DNA from: VRUE01 sp035701465
GTDB lineage: Bacteria > Actinomycetota > Thermoleophilia > Solirubrobacterales > 70-9
Reading direction: 5' to 3'
Assembly (NCBI GenBank): GCA_035701465.1
Contig: DASSMU010000074.1
Coordinates: 1 to 10,670 of the forward strand
Length of the DNA stretch: 10,670 nt
In this document: in pieces, positions 5,527 through 10,670 of the stretch
How positions within the stretch are numbered: the stretch's first letter is position 1
Layout of the letters: each line of letters starts with the position of its first letter
Notes under the pieces: generated by a model
What the model was told of the DNA's origin: nothing
Databases searched by the model: none
Seen by the model: only the letters and a program-made list of their open reading frames with translations
Position numbers and translations under genes: made by a program

Positions 5527-6987
5527 ATGTCGCCGGCGGTGAAGGAGCGGGCGGGCCTCGATCGCCACATCCCCGTCTCGGTGCAGATCAAGCCCCATTT
5601 GTCCGGCGGAGCTACGCTTGATGCGGTGGACCAAATCGACCGCAAGCGGATCGCGGCGCTGACCGAGGCCCAGCAGGAGCGATTCCGCAACAACACCGGC
5701 GCCTCGGCGAAGACCTTCCAGCGTGCGGTCAAGGTGATGCCAAACGGCGTCCCTTCCTCATTCCAGGAGAACGACCCCTGGCCGATCTACATCGAGCGCG
5801 GCAGGGGAAGCCGGGTATGGGACGTCGACGGCAACGAGTACACCGACTTCCACAACGGCTTCGGCGTGATGTGCATCGGCCACGCCAACCCGACCGTCGG
5901 CGCCGCGGTCAAGGCCCGGATCGACGAAGGCACCCACTTCGCCGCCCCCACCGACGGCTCGATCGCCGTCGCCGAGGAGCTGGCGCGGCGCTTCGGCCTG
6001 CCCCAGTGGCGCTTCAACAACTCCGGCACCGAGGCGACGATGGACGCCGTCCACCTCGCCCGCGGCGCCACCGGCCGCGACACGATCCTCAAGATCGAGG
6101 GCTCCTACCACGGCCACCACGACACCGTGATGGTCTCGGTCTACCCGCCGCTGGAGGCGCTCGGCGCCCGTGACGACCCGGTCAGCGTGCCCTACGGCGG
6201 CGGCGTCCCCGAGGCGATGACGGCGCTCACCCGCGCCGTCCCCTTCAACGACGCCGGAGCCCTGCAGAGCGTGCTGGAGAAGATCGGCGAGCAGGTCGCC
6301 GGGCTGATCATGGAGCCGGCGATGATGAACATCAACATCATCCCGCCGCGCGAGGGCTACCTGGAGCGGGTCCGCGAGCTGACCGCCGAGCACGGTGTGA
6401 AGCTGATTTTCGACGAGGTCAAGACGGGCGCCACGATCTCACCCGGCGGCGCCACCGCCCGCTTCGGCGTCGTCCCCGACATGATCACCCTGGCCAAGGC
6501 CAGCTGCGGCGGCTACCCTGGCGGGGCGATCGGGATGAGCGAGGAGCTGGCCGCGATCGTCGCCGACGGCACGGTCAAGCAGTACGGCACCTTCAACGGC
6601 AACCCGCTGGTGATGGCGGCGGCCGAGGCGACCCTGACCGAAGTGCTCACCGACGACGTCTACGAGCGCTTCGAGGCGACCAACCGGCGCCTGCTCGACG
6701 GCTGCCAGCAGATCGTCGACGGCTACGACCTCCCCGCCTACACCGAGGGCATGGGCGCCAAGGGCTGCGTGATCTTCTCGCCGGCCCGGATGCACGAGTA
6801 CCGCGACTACCTCTCCGACGTCGACGACGACCTCTCGACCCTGGCCTGGCTCTACCACATGAACCACGGCATCTTCATGACGCCGGGCGTAGAGGAGGAG
6901 TGGACGCTCTCGATCGCCCACGGCGACGAGGACCTGCAGCGCTACCTCGACGCCTTCGAGTCCTTCGCCCGCGACGTAACGGCATAA
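5527..6987 (+). CDS. Class III PLP aminotransferase, HemL-like paralogue
   Basis: This 486-residue cytoplasmic enzyme belongs to fold-type I, subgroup III, and is closest in layout to glutamate-1-semialdehyde 2,1-aminomutase. Visible features are the phosphate-binding SGT (166-168), YHGHHD (194-199) stacking on the cofactor, D296 in LIFDEVKTG binding the pyridine nitrogen, the Schiff-base lysine K324 in TLAKASCGG, and GTFNGNP (354-360). True HemL has an AGSG-type gating loop after the YHGH motif; here that stretch is replaced by VSVYPPLEALGARDDP. DEVMTGFR is also changed to DEVKTGATIS. No haem genes are nearby. I therefore read it as a paralogue acting on another amino compound, and leave the substrate open. 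The N-terminus before about residue 45 is poorly conserved and the ATG at 5527 lacks a well-spaced Shine-Dalgarno; in-frame GTG at 5581 or 5626 could be the true start. It converges on the GGDEF-EAL gene. Confidence 0.88.
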   Translation: MSPAVKERAGLDRHIPVSVQIKPHLSGGATLDAVDQIDRKRIAALTEAQQERFRNNTGASAKTFQRAVKVMPNGVPSSFQENDPWPIYIERGRGSRVWDVDGNEYTDFHNGFGVMCIGHANPTVGAAVKARIDEGTHFAAPTDGSIAVAEELARRFGLPQWRFNNSGTEATMDAVHLARGATGRDTILKIEGSYHGHHDTVMVSVYPPLEALGARDDPVSVPYGGGVPEAMTALTRAVPFNDAGALQSVLEKIGEQVAGLIMEPAMMNINIIPPREGYLERVRELTAEHGVKLIFDEVKTGATISPGGATARFGVVPDMITLAKASCGGYPGGAIGMSEELAAIVADGTVKQYGTFNGNPLVMAAAEATLTEVLTDDVYERFEATNRRLLDGCQQIVDGYDLPAYTEGMGAKGCVIFSPARMHEYRDYLSDVDDDLSTLAWLYHMNHGIFMTPGVEEEWTLSIAHGDEDLQRYLDAFESFARDVTA

Positions 6988-6993
6988 CTCTCG

Positions 6994-7042
6994 GCCGACG
7001 GGACGAAATCCGGACCGTGGCTCCGGATTTCGTCCCGTCGGC
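6994..7042. terminator. Perfect hairpin between convergent genes, probable two-way terminator
   Basis: Arms 6994-7014 and 7022-7042 are exactly complementary over 21 bp, with the seven-base loop CCGTGGC (7015-7021). It begins six bases after the TAA of the aminotransferase and ends nine bases before the stop of the GGDEF-EAL gene. Being symmetric, it can act on both transcripts. There is no T-tract on either side, which is common for terminators of high-GC actinobacteria. Confidence 0.82.
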
Positions 7043-7051
7043 GCATGCTCG

Positions 7052-8461
7052 TTAGGCGGCCAGGGCCTCGTCCACGTCCACGGGACGGCCGAGGTGGTAG
7101 CCCTGGGCCATGTCTACGCCGTATTCGCGCAGCATCTTCGCGGTGACGTCGTCCTGGACGAACTCGGCGATCGTCGTCTTGCCCAGCCCGCGGGCGATCT
7201 GCACGATCGCCTGGACCGTCAGCTGGTCGGCATCGCTGTTGGGCATGTCGCGGATGAACGAGCCGTCGATCTTGATCAGGTCGAAGGGGATCTGCTTCAG
7301 GTAGTGGAAGGGGCCGAAGCCGGCGCCGTAGTCGTCGATCGCCACCTGGCAGCCGAACTCGGTGAGGCGGTCGGCGAAGCCCCCCGCCGCCTCGTAGTCG
7401 TGGACGCGCGCCGTCTCGGTGATCTCGAAGGTGCAGCGGGCCGGGTCGGCCTCGCCTTCGTCGAGCCGCCGCTCGATGAATTCGAGCACCGAGAGGTCGG
7501 CGACCGAGGCGCCGGAGAGATTGACGTGGAGGGAGACCGGGCTGCCCTCGCGCTCGCGCGAGGCGAGCAGCTCCAGGGCACGGACGACGACCCAGCGGTC
7601 GAGCTCCTGGACCATGCCGGAGCGCTCCGCCGCCTCGATGAAGGACGCGGCGGGGAGAAGCTCGCCGTTCTCGCCGGTCATCCGCAGCAGCAGCTCGTAG
7701 CGCTCGATCCCGCCCGAGGCGAGGCTGCGGATCGGCTGGGTGTGGAGGCTGAGGCGGTCGTGGGTGAGCGCGTCGCGGATCCGCGCGGTCGTGGTCTGGC
7801 GGCGCTGGAGGCGGCGCCCCGGCTCGCGAGGGTCCTGGAAAAGGGCGATCTGGTTGCGCCCGTCGGACTTGGCCTGGTACATCGCCTGGTCGGCGGCAAG
7901 CAGAACCGCCTCGGCGCTGACCTCGCGCTCGCCACCGAACATCGTGATCCCGACGCTGATCGTGGCGCTCTCGGCATCGGGCACCGGCATGGCGCTCTCG
8001 GCGACCTGGGCGCGAAGGTCCTCACCCAGCTGCAGCGCTCCGGCGGTGTCGCTCTGCGGCATCAAGACGGCGAACTCGTCGCCGGAAAGCCGGGCGACGA
8101 TGTCAGTTGCGCGCACCCGCTCGCGCATGATCGCCGCGATCAGGCGGATCAGGTTGTCGCCGGCGTGGTGGCCGTGCGCGTCGTTGACCGCCTTGAGGCC
8201 GTCGATGTCGATGATCATCACCGCTCCCTGACCGCCGTAGCGGGCGCTGAAGGAGACGTACTGGTCGAGCTCGGCGCGGAAGCGGCGGCGGTCGAGCAGC
8301 CCGGTCAGCGAGTCGTGGTCGGCGAGATAGCGAAGCTGCGACTCGGTCCTTTCGGCCTGCGCCAGAGCCTCGGCGACGACCTTTCGATCCTCCGGGCCGA
8401 GCTTGGCGAGGACCGACTCGATCGCGGGATCGCTTTTGGTGGAGGGCTCTTCTTTGGTCAC
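7052..8461 (-). CDS. GGDEF-EAL cyclic di-GMP synthase/phosphodiesterase
   Basis: This 469-residue protein has both cyclic di-GMP turnover domains. The GGDEF domain (about 43-210) carries the variant signature SGDEF (126-130), a form found in active cyclases. An RATD inhibitory I-site (117-120) is placed five residues before it as expected. The EAL domain (about 222-468) keeps the residues used for metal binding and catalysis: E256 in ELLLR, N314, E346, D376/D377 in IDDYGAG, K397, E433 and Q453 in QGYHLGRP. Neither domain looks degenerate, so the net direction cannot be predicted. There is no membrane segment and no PAS, GAF or receiver domain; only about 40 charged helical residues precede GGDEF, so any sensing must come from those or from partners. 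The start is GTG (8459-8461) without a Shine-Dalgarno. It is divergent from the YyaL-like gene. Confidence 0.93.
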   Translation of the reverse strand: MTKEEPSTKSDPAIESVLAKLGPEDRKVVAEALAQAERTESQLRYLADHDSLTGLLDRRRFRAELDQYVSFSARYGGQGAVMIIDIDGLKAVNDAHGHHAGDNLIRLIAAIMRERVRATDIVARLSGDEFAVLMPQSDTAGALQLGEDLRAQVAESAMPVPDAESATISVGITMFGGEREVSAEAVLLAADQAMYQAKSDGRNQIALFQDPREPGRRLQRRQTTTARIRDALTHDRLSLHTQPIRSLASGGIERYELLLRMTGENGELLPAASFIEAAERSGMVQELDRWVVVRALELLASREREGSPVSLHVNLSGASVADLSVLEFIERRLDEGEADPARCTFEITETARVHDYEAAGGFADRLTEFGCQVAIDDYGAGFGPFHYLKQIPFDLIKIDGSFIRDMPNSDADQLTVQAIVQIARGLGKTTIAEFVQDDVTAKMLREYGVDMAQGYHLGRPVDVDEALAA

Positions 8462-8548
8462 TCAGTGAAGTTAGAACTTTCGACGACCGATCGGATCGCC
8501 GCTTACGCACGCGTACCAAAATTACGTCCAAGTATCGGCTACCCCGAA

Positions 8549-8561
8549 CCACTAAAAGTGG
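8549..8561. promoter_or_regulatory. Small dyad in a divergent intergenic region
   Basis: CCACT-AAA-AGTGG is a perfect 5-3-5 inverted repeat, 32 bases before the start of the YyaL-like gene. The octamer CGTCCAAG flanks it on both sides at 8525-8532 and 8563-8570. The 131-base region between the two divergent genes shows no clear -35/-10 pair. The dyad could be a regulator site, but its length is within reach of chance. Confidence 0.2.
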
Positions 8562-8592
8562 GCGTCCAAGGGTCCACGGGTAGGGTCAGGCC

Positions 8593-10602
8593 ATGACCAA
8601 TCGGCTAGCGCGCGAGACCAGCCCCTACCTGCTCCAGCACCGCGACAACCCGGTCGACTGGTACCCGTGGGGAGAGGATGCGCTCTCCCGCGCGCGCGAC
8701 GAGGACCGGCCGATCCTGCTCTCGGTCGGCTACTCGGCCTGCCACTGGTGCCACGTGATGGAGCGCGAGTCCTTCGAGGACGCCGAGACGGCGGCCTACA
8801 TGAACGAGCATTTCGTCAACGTCAAGGTCGACCGCGAGGAGCGCCCCGACGTCGACGCCCTCTACATGGAGGCGGTGCAGACGATCAGTGGCCAGGGCGG
8901 CTGGCCGATGACGGTCTTCCTCGACCCCGAGGGCGTGCCCTTCTACGGCGGCACCTACTTCCCGCCCGACGAGGGCCGCGGGATGCCGAGCTTCCGGATG
9001 GTGATGGAAGCCGTCGTCGACGCCTTCGAGCGCAGGCGCGAGGAGATCGGCGAGCGCGCGCCGGAGATGCGAGCGCGGCTTGGAGCGATCGGGCAGATCG
9101 AGCCGTCCGGGGCGTCCCCGGAGGCGAAGACGCTGGAGGAGGCCGTCGAGCGGCTGCTGATGGCAGCCGACGCCGAGCGCGGCGGCTTCGGCGGCGCACC
9201 CAAGTTCCCGCCCGCCTCGGCGCTGGAGCTGCTGCTCGCCCGCGGCGAGCACGAGACGGTCGAGCGAACCCTCGACGCGATGATGGCCGGTGGCATCTAC
9301 GACCATATCGGCGGCGGCTTCGCCCGCTACTCGGTCGACGCCGCCTGGCAGGTCCCCCACTTCGAGAAGATGCTCTACGACAACGCCCTGCTCGCCCGGG
9401 CCTATCTGCACGGCTGGCAGGCGCTCGGCCACGAGCGCTACCGGCGGGTATGCGAGAAGACGCTCGACTGGGCGCTGCGCGAGATGCGCGGCCCCGAGGG
9501 CGGCTTCTACTCCGCGCTCGACGCCGACTCCGAGGGCGAGGAGGGCCGCTTCTACGTCTGGACGCCGGAGGAAATCCGCCAGGTCCTCTCCGGAGAGACC
9601 ACGGACGCCGCGAACCGCATCGACTTCTCCACCCAGCAGATAGAGAAGTTGATGCAGTTCTACGGGGTCAGCGAGGGCGGGAACTTCGAGGGACGGAACA
9701 TCCTGCACCTCTCCGGGGGTGTGGACGCCGACGGGTCGGAGGAACTCGAAGAGATGCGCCGCGCCCTTTACGAGGCCCGCACCAAGCGTGTCTGGCCCGG
9801 CCTCGACGACAAGCGCCTCGCCTCCTGGAACGCCCTGATGATCGCCGCCCTCGCCGAGGCCGGCGCTGTGCTGGAGCGCGAGGACTACCTCGACGCCGCC
9901 CGCGCCTGCGCCGACTTCATCTGGGAGGAAATGCGCGACTCCGACGGCAACCTCCTCCGCACCTACAAGGACGGACGCGCGCACCTAAACGCCTACCTCG
10001 AGGACCACGCCTACCTGCTCGAGGCCCTGCTAACCCTCTACGAAGCGACCTTCGAGCAGCGGTGGTTCGAGCGCGCCCGAGAGCTGGCCGAGACGACGAT
10101 CTCCCGCTTCGGCGACCCCGAGCGCGGCGGCTTCTTCTCCACCTCCGACGACCACGAATCCCTGATCGCCCGCCGCAAGGAGATCGGCGACCACCCGATC
10201 CCCTCCGGCAACAGCTCAGCGGCAATGGGCCTACTCCGCCTATCGGCCCTGACCGGCAACCGCAGCTACGAGCAACAAGCCGAATCCGTCTTCCACCTCT
10301 TCGCCAAACCGGCAACCCAACACCCAGAGTCCTTCGCCCACCTCCTAAGAGCGATCGACTTCCACCTCTCCCCCACCAAGGAGGTCGCCTTGATCGGCGA
10401 CGACCTCTCGGCCCTTGCAAAGGTAGTCCGCTCGAAGCACCGCCCCCACCTCGTCCTGGCGGGAGGCCCAGAAGGCACCGAAACCCCCGACCTCCTCCAG
10501 TCCAGACCAACCGTCGACAACAAGCCCACCGCCTACGTCTGCGAGCACTTCACCTGCCAGGCCCCCACCACCGACCCGAAGCACCTCAGCGACCTTCTCT
10601 AA
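8593..10602 (+). CDS. yyaL: YyaL/DUF255 thioredoxin-fold protein (SPATA20 family)
   Basis: This 669-residue cytoplasmic protein is complete and of normal family length. It opens with the family signature LARETSPYLLQHRDNPVDWY (5-24), then a thioredoxin-like domain with the CHWC motif (C50, C53, inside SACHWCHVM) and GGWPMTVFL, to about residue 170. The rest is an (alpha/alpha)6-barrel-like region similar to six-hairpin glycosidases. It contains PHFEKMLYDNALLA (about 254-267) and GNFEGRNILHL, and ends with the conserved YVCEHFTCQAP. The family occurs from bacteria to humans (SPATA20); its biochemical role is not established, and a redox or sugar-linked activity is only suggested by the folds. 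The segment about 335-353 (DAANRIDFSTQQIEK) looks longer than in relatives I recall. ATG 8593 follows a weak GGTCAGG. It is divergent from the GGDEF-EAL gene, and only 68 bases of non-coding sequence follow in the window. Confidence 0.93.
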   Translation: MTNRLARETSPYLLQHRDNPVDWYPWGEDALSRARDEDRPILLSVGYSACHWCHVMERESFEDAETAAYMNEHFVNVKVDREERPDVDALYMEAVQTISGQGGWPMTVFLDPEGVPFYGGTYFPPDEGRGMPSFRMVMEAVVDAFERRREEIGERAPEMRARLGAIGQIEPSGASPEAKTLEEAVERLLMAADAERGGFGGAPKFPPASALELLLARGEHETVERTLDAMMAGGIYDHIGGGFARYSVDAAWQVPHFEKMLYDNALLARAYLHGWQALGHERYRRVCEKTLDWALREMRGPEGGFYSALDADSEGEEGRFYVWTPEEIRQVLSGETTDAANRIDFSTQQIEKLMQFYGVSEGGNFEGRNILHLSGGVDADGSEELEEMRRALYEARTKRVWPGLDDKRLASWNALMIAALAEAGAVLEREDYLDAARACADFIWEEMRDSDGNLLRTYKDGRAHLNAYLEDHAYLLEALLTLYEATFEQRWFERARELAETTISRFGDPERGGFFSTSDDHESLIARRKEIGDHPIPSGNSSAAMGLLRLSALTGNRSYEQQAESVFHLFAKPATQHPESFAHLLRAIDFHLSPTKEVALIGDDLSALAKVVRSKHRPHLVLAGGPEGTETPDLLQSRPTVDNKPTAYVCEHFTCQAPTTDPKHLSDLL

Positions 10603-10670
10603 CGCCTTCGTCCCAAGCCCTGCCAAGGCCTCTCTGAGCGGTACAGGGAGGGAGGGCGCCCTCTCCAGGG

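Noticed and set aside
5374..5634. Upstream extension of the GH30 frame by 87 residues
   Set aside because: It would overlap the divergent aminotransferase, has no ribosome binding site, and places the signal peptide internally. AGGAGG at 5380-5385 fixes the start at 5373.
7094..8596. 500-residue open frame antisense to the GGDEF-EAL gene
   Set aside because: It is rich in low-complexity A/G/V/D/L typical of antisense shadows and has no recognisable domain; the opposite strand has all GGDEF and EAL motifs.
8605..10637. Long frames overlapping the YyaL-like gene: a 459-residue one antisense and an Arg-rich 656-residue one in another plus-strand frame
   Set aside because: Both are compositional shadows of a gene with strong GC third positions. 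The Arg/Pro-rich translation has no domain, while the chosen frame matches its family from end to end.
10646..10666. GC-rich palindrome around GAGGGCGCCCTC near the right edge as a terminator for the YyaL-like gene
   Set aside because: The dyad leaves no proper loop, has no T-tract, and is cut by the window end. Similar G/C runs are frequent in this composition.

Overview
The window is a stretch of high-GC chromosome. The gene families suggest an actinobacterium of the Thermoleophilia/Solirubrobacterales type. The clues are GTG starts, starts without a Shine-Dalgarno, a short MACS-type acyl-CoA synthetase, a Cys-capped glycine-rich Ca-binding beta-roll secretory module, and a YyaL-type thioredoxin protein. 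This placement comes from family resemblance, not a search. I see no rRNA, tRNA, CRISPR array, transposase or phage gene.

Left part (1-2802): a minus-strand AAA/STAND-like ATPase with a C-terminal winged helix (52-1218) is divergent from a plus-strand acyl-CoA synthetase (1363-2802). Between them is a very AT-rich patch (about 31% GC over 1213-1306, hand count) holding two related imperfect palindromes 56 bp apart. The inner one covers the ATPase start codon. The synthetase GTG start overlaps the stop of a possible six-codon leader peptide.

Middle (2815-5526): a minus-strand secreted or lipid-anchored GH30 glycosidase, fused behind an N-terminal beta-roll repeat module. It has clearly lower GC than its flanks and lacks the end of the usual GH30 C-terminal beta-sandwich. 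Its stop lies 12 bp from the stop of the convergent synthetase. It looks like an acquired, 3'-trimmed gene. The 153-bp gap 5374-5526 holds its strong ribosome binding site (5380-5385), a 10-bp palindrome TTGCATGCAA (5436-5445) and no promoter I can defend.

Right part (5527-10670): a HemL-like class III aminotransferase (5527-6987) converges on a cytoplasmic GGDEF-EAL protein (7052-8461). Between them is a perfect 21-bp-stem hairpin that probably terminates both. The GGDEF-EAL gene is divergent from a complete YyaL/DUF255 thioredoxin-fold protein (8593-10602). The last 68 bases hold no gene.

The six genes alternate in strand, so no operon is evident and they do not form a visible pathway. The best candidate for something undescribed is the ATPase with its paired palindromes: a possible self-regulating or DNA-remodelling AAA-winged-helix module. 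That remains a hypothesis; the rest is mostly ordinary chromosomal content.
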